Positions 22,793 through 33,350 of a DNA stretch of 64,000 nt are shown one piece after another. Numbering within the stretch: the stretch's first letter is position 1; each line of letters opens with the position of its first letter. The position numbers were made by a program, and so were the translations under genes. Source of the DNA: Aphrophora alni (taxonomy: Eukaryota; Arthropoda; Insecta; Hemiptera; Aphrophoridae); contig OY740771.1 of assembly GCA_963513935.1 (NCBI GenBank), positions 17,777,349-17,841,348 on the forward strand, given 5' to 3'. The notes under the pieces were generated by a model. The model was not told the DNA's origin and did no database searches. It was given only the letters and a program-made list of their open reading frames with translations.

Positions 22793-25700
22793 CTGGAAAA
22801 AAATGAAATTACACTGATATTGTAATAATAAAACTATAATAGAAATAATAATAATATGAATAATAATAATAATAATAATAATGTAGTGCAAAAGTGCTAA
22901 AAAAGAACTAGTCCAGCTAGACATCATTTAAATAATGTTTTGAGCTTTTAATGGGATTTGTTGCAAAAAATGTCTCCCACTATATACCAAGAAGTTTGTA
23001 ATAAAAAAGAAATAAAATTATACAATAATGTTACAATAATTTCTTTATAAATAACAGAGTACAACTACCAAAATAGTTCTGTCAGATATCACGTGGTTAG
23101 AACATTGAACTCCCGTCGCAGTGATTATAACTCGTGCTTACTAGTCAGCTCTACCTATTATACATTATGATGGGTCAACACCTTAATTTGTTGAGCCCTT
23201 AAAAGTAATGAACGCCTAACCTCTCACACTCCAAGCGTATACAATCAAAATTTGTTTACGTTCATTTATAATTTGATCAAGTGAAGTTTTTCAAGATAAG
23301 AGGAAAGTTGGTCATATTTTAGCATTGACATAACATTACAAGTGAAATGATTTATCTTGAGTTTATAAAAAACTTACGTATTATGACTGTTTTTTGTACT
23401 AAATACATTAAGAAAAAGCATACATTTTATGGTGTCCTTCACTCTACAAAGTGGGTATATCATTACAACCATCCCTGCAATTTTCAATGAGTTTAGAATG
23501 AAGAATGTTTTTATAATTCGTTGAATCCCTTTTAATTTGTATTTTATATTTCAGTTCAATTGCTTTATTAAACAATACAGGTTTGTATTTTTTTTTAAAT
23601 TTCCCAGTAAACCTGTTTAAATTAAAATTATGGATTAATTTAAACATTAAAAAGATAGATTGAAGTTAAATCCAGCCTACAGTTTTAGTTTCTCACACTA
23701 AATTTTATATTAAATTTATATTTACAATAATAGAAGAATATTTTTTATTAAAATCTTACAAAAATTAAACGTTCCTGCGAAAAGAAGTACACAGGCTACA
23801 GGAGACCAAGTGAAACTGGATACGTCATAACCATTGGAATAACAGTAGAAATAGACACCTAGAAGAAACTGAAAAACAAGGATTAGTCAGGTAACATACA
23901 CCACTGTTATGTTTTATTCAATCAATAGCTGTAAAATTTTTTAAAGAGAAACAATTGACCTACTCTTAAATTAATTAATATTAATTAACTTTTATTTATT
24001 TGAAATGAATAGAATGTGATTAAGGAAGGATTCATCCTTCATTATTTCAAACGTGTATGGGTTAAAAATAATACAGTGCTTTTTTACATTTAAAGAAAGA
24101 TTTACACTAATTACATGGAGTTTTACACTTTCTAACATTATTAGTATTAAAATGGTTTGCGGTAAAAAATATTGTCAATGTATAAGGATCGAATTGGAGA
24201 GTTAAATGAAACACAAACATAATATGGAGTAAAATTTTGTTAATCGTGGTATCGCCAGTGACGTTATTTAGAAGCAGGTTAACACAGAATGTCTATGCTA
24301 AACTGCCTTATATGCACAGTTACTAATAAAACATTGGCCCACAAGACTCAAAAAAGTGTAGAATTTTACGAAATATTGTGTTTGTGTTTCATTTAACACG
24401 GAATTCTACCAAGTATTGTCCATAGTAAGTGCAAATCGAGTTTAAGGGTCTTGTTAAACTGACAACACCCCGACAGCTGGAAGACAATTGTACCTCTTTA
24501 TTATTGACTACCCCGTCTGTAATACAACCCAGTAAATTCTTCTCTACGTGATAATAAAGTTTATCCCGAGAGGTATTCCTCAAATTAGGTAAATATCCAA
24601 ATTAAAATAATTATATCGGACGATTTCCCTATTGACTATGATATGCAATTCATACTCTTCCAAGTTACTGTATCTTTAGAACAAGTTACTGAAATGTACA
24701 TTTCATAATTTTAAATTTTATGACACTGAATTTTATATTATAATGTCTTTAAAATAAAGTCATGAAAAATAATTACCTCCCAAGAGAAAAGAACAATTCC
24801 AGAGACGATGAGAGGTTTGCGAAATCCAAATTGTTTGGCCAAGACAGGTCCAAAGGCAGATCCTATTAAATACACAGCACCATATATAATAGCAGCTGTA
24901 CTTGCAGAGATGTCGGCGCCAGTCATTTCGAACAGCTGTTGTGTGTAAGCCGATATTGTTGTAATTCCACTCAGCTGTATGAAAGCTAGAAGGGTTGAAC
25001 ATATTAACAAACCTTTGACGTTTCCTCGAGTTGCTATCAAATCCTTTATAGATCTTTGGTTTTTGGTTTTATCTATGAATATCTATAAAAAAAGTTACGA
25101 TATTAGTGTAAAAACTAAGTAAACAGAATGTTTCAAATGATACAGATATGATTGTGGGAGTTTACAGATTTAGGTTTAAGCCTGTGTGGTTTTATATTTT
25201 CTACTTTCAAGGGCATGATATGGTGCACTGATATTAATATAAATATAAACTTTAAAATATAAAAATATTTCTCGGATCGTTTATTCTACTAACGAATTAG
25301 TTCAAGCGCCAAATAAACCCACAGTTGGTTGAGGAGGTAATGGTTTCTTTTATTTTTTATTAACTAATATGAATTTTAAGTATTAACTTATCTTCAACCT
25401 TTTTTTTTCATGGCAAAATCTAATTTGAATACCATGAAAACCATGTGTTGTTCTTGATGATTATCTTTAGAAACACTTTGGTAGGCCTTTTTAATCAAGT
25501 TAATGAAAAAGTATTCCATTACCTGGTTAAGGGTAAAGAGGTGATGAACTATATAAGTCTTTATAAAAAAATCTCTAAATTTTTAACATTACAAGTATTA
25601 TACTTTGACGTGGAAAATTTGACAATAAACAATGGAATCAATATATGTTTCGTAAATTATTCGGTCTGTTACCAGGGTTTTTGCAACTAGTATTTTTCTT

Positions 25701-26778
25701 TCCTCAAGTTTCTATGGAAACACCGAAATGTTTTTAGTCGCTAAGGTGTTTGAACCATTACCTCTCACAAATCGAGTGAAAGAGCGAACCACTAGACTAA
25801 ACTTTGGTTCCCGTCTTACGTTAACCATAACTAACCAAACAATTAATAAAATAGAATAATAACCTGAATATTGTCTGTGATATCTTCAGCAGCAATTTGA
25901 GAGATTCCACCTCTTAGTCTTGTAACAGTTCTCACCGCTTCTTCTTTCTTTCCTTTAGCAATGAGATGGTAAGGAGATTCAGGCATCCAATAACAAAAGA
26001 TAAGAAAAAGAACAAGTGATACTGAGTTGATAAGAATTAGTTGGTGGTAAGATAAGAACGGTCCAATAGCAAATTCCATTAAAACACCAACACATCTGAA
26101 GAAAGTTAGTGTTGAAATCATTGCAGCGCGTAGACTGTCCTAAACATAGACATACAGATTTTAGTGAAACTGACAACTATGCAGAGTAACAGATCCATAG
26201 ATCTGTTAGAAAACTATGGATACGGTTTCACAACTTTTGAACAATAAAGTAGGATTTTTACAGAAGAAATAAAGGCAATTTTGTTTTTAACTTTTAAGGG
26301 ATAAATATCTACTACAAGCTTTCTGATATAGAACAATACTTTAAATTTAATAAAGAGTTGTGTGGAAGTGTAAGAAAGTAGATTGAGTGTTTGTACTTAA
26401 TTCATTGTCCAATGTTGCAGATACTAACCTCTGATATCTCAGCAACATATAATGGGAACGTCAGATATACAAGTCCAACTGTAATACCTGACAAAAATCT
26501 TCCAAAATACAACGTATATACAGTCCAGGTGCAAGCCAGAAAGATCCAAGATGCCAAAGTTCCAATATTGCACAAGATGAAGGTCCATTTAAAGCCAAGA
26601 TTTTGAATCATAGTACTTGCAAAAAATGGACCAATAGCGCCACCAAGCAGGTACAATGAGGCAATCCAAGATGCCTGACTTATGTCAATTGGTAGAAATG
26701 AATCTGGTTTCATCAATAAAGGCAAAGTCGGGGATGTCCATGTGTAAGTATTGCCTGCCCCAATACTCATTAAGTTTA
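22482..26778 (-). CDS. Tret1-like facilitated sugar/trehalose transporter, right copy (5' partial)
   Basis: Paralogue of the left gene in opposite orientation, with exons (minus) 26778-26429, 26139-25864, 25082-24777, 23868-about 23760 and 22792-22482. Lengths equal those of the left copy; the exon D length is assumed, because its donor could not be placed to the base. All exons are open. The product keeps GRFLSGITVG, PESPYHLIAKGKK, RLRGG, GPMPWAIMGEIFP and PNTKG. Differences from the left copy cluster after exon A: LTFFRC for LNVCRC, ISAYTQQLF for ILSYAQQLF, FSWE for FTSE, and above all FIQLSGITT for FQQLSGVTT in helix 7. The N-terminal exon was not found here either. Convergent orientation means the two transcripts would run toward each other but end 17 kb apart. 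It looks like a potentially functional, diverging duplicate. Confidence 0.9.
22841..22882. repeat. (AAT)n microsatellite in right transporter intron
   Basis: About 13 AAT triplets with two interruptions, expanded relative to the matching left intron. Confidence 0.85.
23760..23868 (-). CDS. Right transporter exon D
   Basis: The acceptor on minus is 'tgtttttcag' above 23868. It encodes FLLGVYFYCYSNGYDVSSF, then TWSPVACVLLFAGTFNF. The donor is 'gtaag' just below 23760; I could not fix that junction to the base because of an A run, so phase agreement with exon E is assumed from the left copy. Confidence 0.8.
24777..25082 (-). CDS. Right transporter exon C: helices 7-9
   Basis: 306 bases, phase 0 both ends; acceptor 'tatag' and donor GAG|gtaa on minus. 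Helix 7 reads FIQLSGITTISAYTQQLF. The first Q of the usual QQ pair is isoleucine. Helix 8 and loop 8-9 GFRKPL are kept. Confidence 0.9.
25864..26139 (-). CDS. Right transporter exon B: helices 5-6 and central loop
   Basis: 276 bases, phase 0 both ends; acceptor 'gtttag' and donor CAG|gtta on minus. It starts DSLRAAMIST and ends in the same loop sequence as the left copy. The central-loop residues are identical between copies, while helix 5 carries most changes. Confidence 0.9.
26429..26778 (-). CDS. Right transporter exon A: helices 1-4
   Basis: 350 bases; acceptor 'ttttttcag' and donor GAG|gtta on minus. It differs from the left exon by three bases within the first 40 (giving TYTWTSP for TYSWTSP) and by none after that. 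The open frame continues upstream through an (ATT)n-like polypyrimidine stretch to 26938, but that is intron, not a longer exon. Confidence 0.9.
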
Positions 26779-27124
26779 CTGAAAAAAAATAATAATAATA
26801 ACTCTTTGTGTGTAAAAAGAATTTCGACATGAGATAAACAAATGTCTGAGTGTCGTTTCGTGTACACCAGTGGTAGTTAGTCAATTTATTAACACAATCT
26901 ATTTTTTCCTTCAATTTTATTTCTGAACTCAGTGACAACTGCAGGTAAGGGTTAGGCCAACACTGATCTTTAGGAAAAATAACATTTAACCTACTAGTCT
27001 AACAACGTTAAACACTGGTGTGGCAATTTTGTAGTATTTATTAAGTTAGCGGCAAGTAGGTGAAATGACTAAAAGTCTTATTAAATAAATATGATAATTG
27101 AAGTTTTAACAAGAGTTAGTAACT

Positions 27125-27245
27125 TCAAGTTATATAGTGAGTACGAGCTTGGCAATCCCATGAGACCCTAACTGGATATACACCTTTATTACTTAGTCTT
27201 GTGTTATATCTCTATCTTTCATCTTTTCTATCAGGTTAATTGCAA
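27125..27245 (+). repeat. Dispersed repeat family A, short copy
   Basis: Mirror of 505-625, with 'ctctatctttcatcttttct' and 'gtgagtacgagc'. Confidence 0.55.
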
Positions 27246-27409
27246 GTGAAAAATATGATGTTAAAGAATAACCTAAGGACGTATTTATGTTACGTACAAA
27301 GTAAAGTTAGGCCCTATTTACATATTTATAAATATTTTTTCTAAGACGCAAAAGTTTATTTTTATTTTTTAACTGTCAACTACCGAACTAACTTTTTGGT
27401 GTTGAATAA

Positions 27410-27650
27410 CCCTCAGGACTCACTATAGTGACCATGGAAATCCTGAGGGAACCAAGCTGAATTCATACCTTTTTCATGTAGACGTGGGTTAGATCATTCT
27501 CTTTCATCATTCTCATATGGTCTCTATTGGCAAATTCATATTCTGTTCCAATCCTGACGGTACTAAAATATTCGAGGGTCGGGGTTTTAATTTTTCCTTT
27601 TTTATATAAAACGATAATGACTGAGAGATTTCGCCTTTAAACAACAAGAA
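27410..27650 (+). repeat. Dispersed repeat family A, full-length copy
   Basis: It runs from 'ggactcactatagtgacc' through 'gggttagatcattctcttt' to 'tatataaaacgataatgac' and 'ttcgcctttaaacaacaag'. It gives a full length of about 230 bases; the left-arm equivalent is truncated. Confidence 0.7.
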
Positions 27651-27992
27651 AAAATGAAAGTTATATATTAGCAGAGATAAATCTGGAATAAATTTTACAC
27701 CCTTTAATTATCATTTAGAGACTATTTAAAAACATAGTTTTCTAGCAATAAATAAAATATTTGAAATAAATACATGCCTAAAAATAGCATTAAAATATCA
27801 AAATATTAATTAATATACAGCGTCATCGAAAAAGGTGTCCGCGATTTTTATTTTTAATGGCATGAGCTAGAGTCAACCAATCTGCTTGATTTCAATGACA
27901 AATTGTTTATAGACATTGATAATTTTGTTTTGTTATTAGACTTTGTAATGACCAATAATACACTGAGTGTCATTGGTAACTCAGCAGTAGTC

Positions 27993-28600
27993 ATGGCAAC
28001 TGTGCAAGAGAAAGTTTTTCGGGTTGTGTTTTAAGGTTTCTTGAATTTAAAAGAGTGGTTAGGTTGCAACGTATTTACAGACATATCTACAAGATCATTA
28101 TTAGTTGATGTAATTTTAAGTAGCTGGAAAATTGGATATCAATACCATCCACGCATATCGGGTGATAATGTGGAGCGTTTGAGGAGGTTTGCGTAGCCCT
28201 AAAAAGTTAATCTTTGGACCGAGTTAGAACTTGGCATTAATAAAACAACGTACTTCAAGAAGTTTTACGTTTACAAAGCCAATTTTAAAAACAGTAAATT
28301 TGCAAGTGTATAACAAACGAGAAGAATGTATTGGTGATAACGTCGAACGCAATAGGCCATAATGATGGATTTAATTAAATGATTTTCAATGATGAAACAA
28401 CTTTCCACATAAATGAATGTGTTAACCGCCACAACTGTATGATCTGGGTGCTCAGCATATCGACTCTCTGAAGATAAAAATGTTGTGTGAAATCGACCTC
28501 GTTCATGATTAGTTGAGAAAACAATTGCTGGTGTCATTTCTTGGACAATCTCAAACTTTTTATTTTCAAACAAATTAATGTTATTGGAAATAAGTGTCAT
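27993..28600 (+). pseudogene. Dead mariner-like (Tc1/mariner superfamily) transposase
   Basis: Frames broken by stops and shifts spell parts of an insect DDE transposase that opens with MATVQEKV. Later comes NVERLRRF near 28170, then TTYFKKFY-type helix-turn-helix text near 28240, and at about 28384-28470 IFNDETTFHI followed by VNRHNCMIW, which matches the catalytic 'FSDE..FH...VNRHN.R.W' region of such elements. A further stretch to 28600 keeps spacing but not sequence. Terminal repeats were not identified. The arm of the inverted duplication ends inside it, at about 28078. Confidence 0.75.
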
Positions 28601-28704
28601 TTTTCAGGAAGATTGAGATCACCATTACAGATAACCTAACCTAACATAAGCTTCATCTCATCAATGTATATACCGTCTTAGCACTATTCTTACACTATGT
28701 ATAA

Positions 28705-28707
<3 letters not shown>

Positions 28708-28761
<54 letters not shown>
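28708..28761. repeat. (TA)n microsatellite
   Basis: About 27 TA dinucleotides without interruption. Confidence 0.95.
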
Positions 28762-29388
28762 GATCATTAAATGGTAATTGCTGACAGACAAAAAGGACAT
28801 ATTCTAAATCATCTTGACAACTGTATTTATAAACCCAATATACGATGAAGGTATAAGTAATGTAATATTTTTCGATTGATCTTCACGTTTGATAAGTTCA
28901 TGAGACAGACTAAATTATTTTATACATATCGTATAGTTGTGTCTGTACGTAAGCACGATAGAAGCCACAAAAATAAAGATAGGAACAGTGTACGAAGTAT
29001 AGTGTAAATTTGGAATCAGAAAAATGTCGACGTCAATATTTCATGTAGAAATGAATTTTTACAATTAAAAATTAAAGAGTTTTAACTATAAAAACAACAT
29101 ATTTGTAAAAAATATAACCCTATTATTATACATGAATTAAATTAAATTCCTATAGTAGCCGGAATTCTATTAGAATTTCAGTCAAATTTAGTAATCAAAC
29201 CACATTTAAATTATATTTAAAGATTTTTTTTAATCTACTAGTATTTTTTGGAAACATAGAATACAAACACGTAGACAACATAGAAACGGAGGAAGAGTAG
29301 ATGAAGGAAACTTATACAGAAATCGGATCGTCGCTAACTTGCAAGAGAGAAAATCAGAAGAAATATTTACTTATGCTCAAATAATCGA
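28762..29388. other. Non-coding, nothing recognised
   Basis: AT-rich text. The last part may belong to the 5' region of the LINE piece that follows, because 'agaatacaaacacgtagac' onward becomes less AT-rich and purine-rich. Confidence 0.35.
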
Positions 29389-29389
29389 G

Positions 29390-29720
29390 AAATGTCTTCA
29401 TTCCCAGATATTGTAAACAAACTAGAATTAATAAATAAACGACTAGAAGAACAAAATACGTTTAATAAATACAGTGGATACACGCTAGATTACATAGATT
29501 GGAATTCAAATTAAGCAATCCAACGAGGAAACAGGAAATAAATAAACAACACGCTTAGAATAGCAGAATGGAATGTTATTGGTTTGATACAGCATATTCC
29601 TGAACTAGAGATTTTCCTGATCGTCAAGAGAATATATATTCTTCTGATCTCAGAAAGTCTAACCAAGACTATCATTTTTTTGTGTCGATAGGACTGTTTG
29701 GAAAATACATCCATATAAGT
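29390..29720 (+). pseudogene. Jockey-type LINE fragment: end of ORF1-like text and start of endonuclease
   Basis: From 29545 the frame reads LRIAEWNVIGLIQH, then ELEIFL and IYILLISESLTK. This is the start of an apurinic-type endonuclease of non-LTR retrotransposons, whose usual form is 'LRI..WNANGL..H..EL..FL....IDI.LISET'. A stop lies before it and another after about 50 codons. The upstream stretch 29390-29510 (KLELINKRLEEQ) may be the end of the preceding frame. The remainder of the endonuclease is missing or too decayed to read. Confidence 0.75.
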
Positions 29721-29923
29721 AGCAACTGTACTTTTCGGGAAGCAAAAATTTAAGAAAGATTAAAGTCGTGCTGAGCTCTGAAATACCAATAAATGAACGT
29801 TCATGTTCAGTGATGGAACCTTTAGGTTAAGTCGGTTCCTGGGCTTACCTAAGTTCACTATTTACAAAAAATAAATGACAAAGCAGATTAACAAATAACA
29901 AGCTAATTTATTTTTCTTGAAAA

Positions 29924-29925
<2 letters not shown>

Positions 29926-29967
<42 letters not shown>
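29926..29967. repeat. (TA)n microsatellite
   Basis: About 21 TA dinucleotides. Confidence 0.95.
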
Positions 29968-29971
<4 letters not shown>

Positions 29972-31555
29972 TTAAAAAGTTAATACGCCCTTTGGGTTTG
30001 ATAATAAAAAAAAATGTATTTAATGAAACCCTTGATAAAATTTTTTAACAACAATGAAAAGATCCCACCCCAAAAAGAAAATTTAACAAACACACCCTTT
30101 TTTATTCAAAATCACAAAATATCTGTTTTTCACAAAAATGAGTTTTAATAAAAAAATATATTAAATATAACAAGTAAACAAATACAAGTAGAAGTAGTTT
30201 ACATTAGTTAATTAGTTGGCCAACAAAAAAAAGACTTATTTATATAAAAAAAAAGTTTCAAAGGGTTTTCACGTCAAAATTTATTTTTTGAAAACTAACC
30301 CCTTTGGGGTCGTGAAGCCTAAAGTTTGCTAGCATGTCCCATCCTAAAATAAAAAAATATATATTTAAAAAAATTTTAAAGGCTGATTTGCCTTAGTAAT
30401 AATTTCACAAAATTTCACACACAGTTAGTTTTTTTTTTTTTTTTGTTGAGCGAAGACCAAATTTCACTCAGCTTCCTATAATGGACGTTAATGTGGCCTC
30501 ATTCTTCGACCAGTTAAGAACTGTATTCACAAATACAAAGGCAGACATTAGTAAGGCAGACAACTTGATTTTTCATGTTTTAAGATGAAATTTAAGTTCA
30601 TGTTAGGCGTTACTCTTTACCAAAAAGTGCTGAAGCTACGTTACAAAATTTTGATTAGTTGTAACAAAGATATTTCTATTGTAAATTTATAAGAATTTTA
30701 AATTGAACTTAGAATACAAATTTTACATGAGAACAAAATCTAATTAAAGGAGAACAAAACCTTACAGCCTAAGTCAGAAATACAATTATTATTTAAAATA
30801 ATGAACTCAAGGTGTAATTTTTAAATATTTTATGGTTATGAATTTAGCAAGAGAAATTTTGATTACCTGGAGCAGAGAGAGGTGATTCCTGACGACACTA
30901 AGAAGTTCAAGCCATTAGAAACATTTTGAAAAACTTGAAGTTCTTTACATTTATTACAATTTACAATTTATTACATAATTTGAAAGATTTTTTTGGCACC
31001 ACTTGCACACACGTAGTCAGGTTATGCCTAACCTTAAACACTTTTAAATTTCACATTATGCACCTTTCAAACTTTTTTTTTTAAAAGAAGATCACCGAGA
31101 AAATAACATGTGTGTCGGAGTACGTGTTTCAAGACGTAGAAAAAAAAGGGAGAGACCAGATCAGATGATTCATGCGGATCAGGTGATTCAAGCGCATGCG
31201 CTGGGGGTATCAGCTGTTGCCCTCGTTTCTTACTAATGCCTTCGGGCGTATTCCAATGTTCATATGTAGGACTGGTTTGCGTATGATTCAGTTTTAAATT
31301 GAGGTTTCGTTATTTTTATGAATAAAAATACGTAGCGGATTTATTAAATGCTACACAACGAGGGATCTGAACTCGGACCATTCACCTGTAATTAAGATAG
31401 AATAATTGTGAGATACATGAGCTACAATAACTAAACTATAACTTCAAAGTGAAAGAGCTGCTTACAGAAAAACTTAGAGCTCAAAAGACTTGGCACTGAA
31501 ATCGTACACCAAACATTAAAACAGTTTATATTCCCTAAGTAATAAATTTAAGTGA
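29968..31555. other. AT-rich block between two LINE pieces
   Basis: 30000-30460 is full of homopolymer runs and has the near-mirrored phrases 'cgccctttgggttt' and 'acccctttggggtcg'. A T18 run stands near 30430. A less AT-rich patch at 31130-31270 contains CpG-bearing words but no gene I can name. This block may be an insertion into the LINE. Confidence 0.4.
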
Positions 31556-31559
31556 CGGA

Positions 31560-33010
31560 TTAAAGAAATTAAATATCAAACTATGAATATAATAATTGAT
31601 GGTTTGACACCACGAAATGGTAAAGACTACTTGTTATGAAGGAGATACAAAGGCACTTAAAAGACCAATAATGAAAGTATCCTAATAAGAAAAGAGGACG
31701 ACTCTTGGGCTAGTAGCACTAAAGAAAATTCATAATTGTTTGCACGGTATCTTCATGAAACTTCTCAACCTCTTCAAAGACAACTAACACACTAAAATCT
31801 GACTGCACACAGGAAAAACGATACCCCAAACGAAAAATAAAACAGTATTAATATCAGAGTTACTTAGTGAAATAAAATACATTGATGCGAAAAAAGCTTC
31901 TGGATATGACCTAATAAAAGAGGGATTAATTAAATAGTTGCCTAAGAAAGGAATTAAAAAACAACTGCACATTATCAATGCAACATTTAGGTTAAATACC
32001 GTACTAAGAAAGTGGAAGATTGCAAAAGTCTAAAGAGAATATGATTTCTGAAGAGGGAAAACCACCATATGAAAGAAATTCGTACAAGCCAATTTCCTTG
32101 TTGGCAGTGATTTCTAAAATATTTGAAAAGCTCCTGCTGAAGAGAATCAAATCAGTAAAAGAACAAAAGAATGTTGTTCCGACATATCAATTTGGTTTTT
32201 AGATAAAAACGCTTGGAGGTGTATCAAATGTTAATGTAATAATTGAAGATGGCATTGAAAATAAGAAAATATGCTTAGCTGTCTTTTTGGATGTAACCCA
32301 AGCGCTTGACAAAATGTGGCGTGTAGGATTGGAGCATAAGTTGCAGAGGGATTTTTTCCTAATTGCTTTTCGTGTCAGGTGTGGGGAAGAGTGTTCTGGT
32401 CTCAGAAGAATTGCAGCTGGCATTCCATAAGGAAGTGTTTTGGTACCGGTGTTGTATCTGCTCTTCACAAGAGATATTGAGTTTCTGTCAATGTTAATGT
32501 ACCAACATTTGCGGATGATACTGAGATGGAAGGCTCATATCAAGAATAAAAGAGATGAACTTAACATAAAATACAGAAATATGCACTGGCTGTTAGGGGA
32601 GGAATTCGGATCTATCCATTCAGAACAAGTTACTGTTGTATTAGCAAGTGATAAAACCTGCTTGACACCTACGATATAGAACTCTGGGGCTGTACCAAGG
32701 ATACTAATATTCAAAGATTTCAAAATAAAGTACTGTGAAACATTGAATGCTCCGTGGTACATAAGAATCGAAGACTTGTACAAGAACTTGAAGGTGAGCT
32801 TTAGTTGGAGAAGTAGAAAAATATAATCCAGTGAAGTATTTTCATTGGCTTCAGCAATACTCCATTCGAGAAACTAGATGATTATTGGAAGTTCATAATA
32901 TAACAAGCCGGTTACAAAGAACAAAGACTATTGACCTAGTAAATGCGATATGATTTGTGACTTGCTAGAAGTAGCCAATCCTCTAATTGTTACAATATAT
33001 TTGTAAATTA
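31560..33010 (+). pseudogene. Jockey-type LINE reverse transcriptase, decayed
   Basis: Shifting frames spell non-LTR reverse transcriptase in order: EDDSWASSTKE near 31690; IDAKKASGYDLI near 31880; SYKPISLLAVISKIFEKLL at 32080-32140, with a following QFGF; AVFLDVTQALDKMW near 32280, where relatives have 'FLDV..AFD.VW'; GIP.GSVL.PVLYLLF near 32420, the family's 'G.PQGSVLGP.LY..Y'; then ELWG(C)-type and APWYIR text near 32680-32770 from the C-terminal region. The Y-A-D-D box cannot be read cleanly. Multiple stops and shifts show it is dead. Order and orientation agree with the endonuclease piece 2 kb upstream. Confidence 0.85.
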
Positions 33011-33059
33011 CTAGATAAACTATTATCAGTTGTAATAAATTTAAAACAGATCTATATTT

Positions 33060-33350
33060 TGAAAACAACACACACTAAATATTCACTCACCTAAACACAT
33101 AGTAAAATAGAAGTTCGTCCTACTATAAGTCGTTTTAGCTCCCATTTCTGTTAGAGTCAATGTAAATTAGTAGATATAACAGACTAGGTCAACAATATCA
33201 CCTTTACTGTTGCCTTTAAATTGTGCACTATGATTTATACGTTTTGTCTAGATAATTATATACCCTGGCATTAATACCTTAATCTTTTACAACGGTTTAT
33301 TGGTAGATCAAGTGGACACTCGAATTTATCTCGGTACTAATTTTACTAGA
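33060..33350 (-). repeat. Dispersed repeat family C
   Basis: Reverse of 38390-38640: shared words include 'cattcactcacctaaacac', 'gctcccatttctgt' and 'cactcgaatttatct'. A shorter related piece is at about 43895-43950. Confidence 0.6.

Larger units (their letters stand above)
19530..28078 (-). repeat. Right arm of large inverted segmental duplication
   Basis: Its minus strand matches 124-8275. The arm is about 8.5 kb and includes 460 bases (27559-28020) absent from the left arm. Matching runs through five transporter exons, all introns, both flanks and the foldback element. The outer edge is near 28078, inside a dead transposase whose remaining part (to 28600) is unmatched. Confidence 0.93.

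Noticed and set aside
26402..26938. Longer N-terminus for the right transporter (start at 26938)
   Set aside because: The extension crosses a polypyrimidine tract and AG acceptor shared with the left copy, where the same stretch contains a stop. It is intron sequence.
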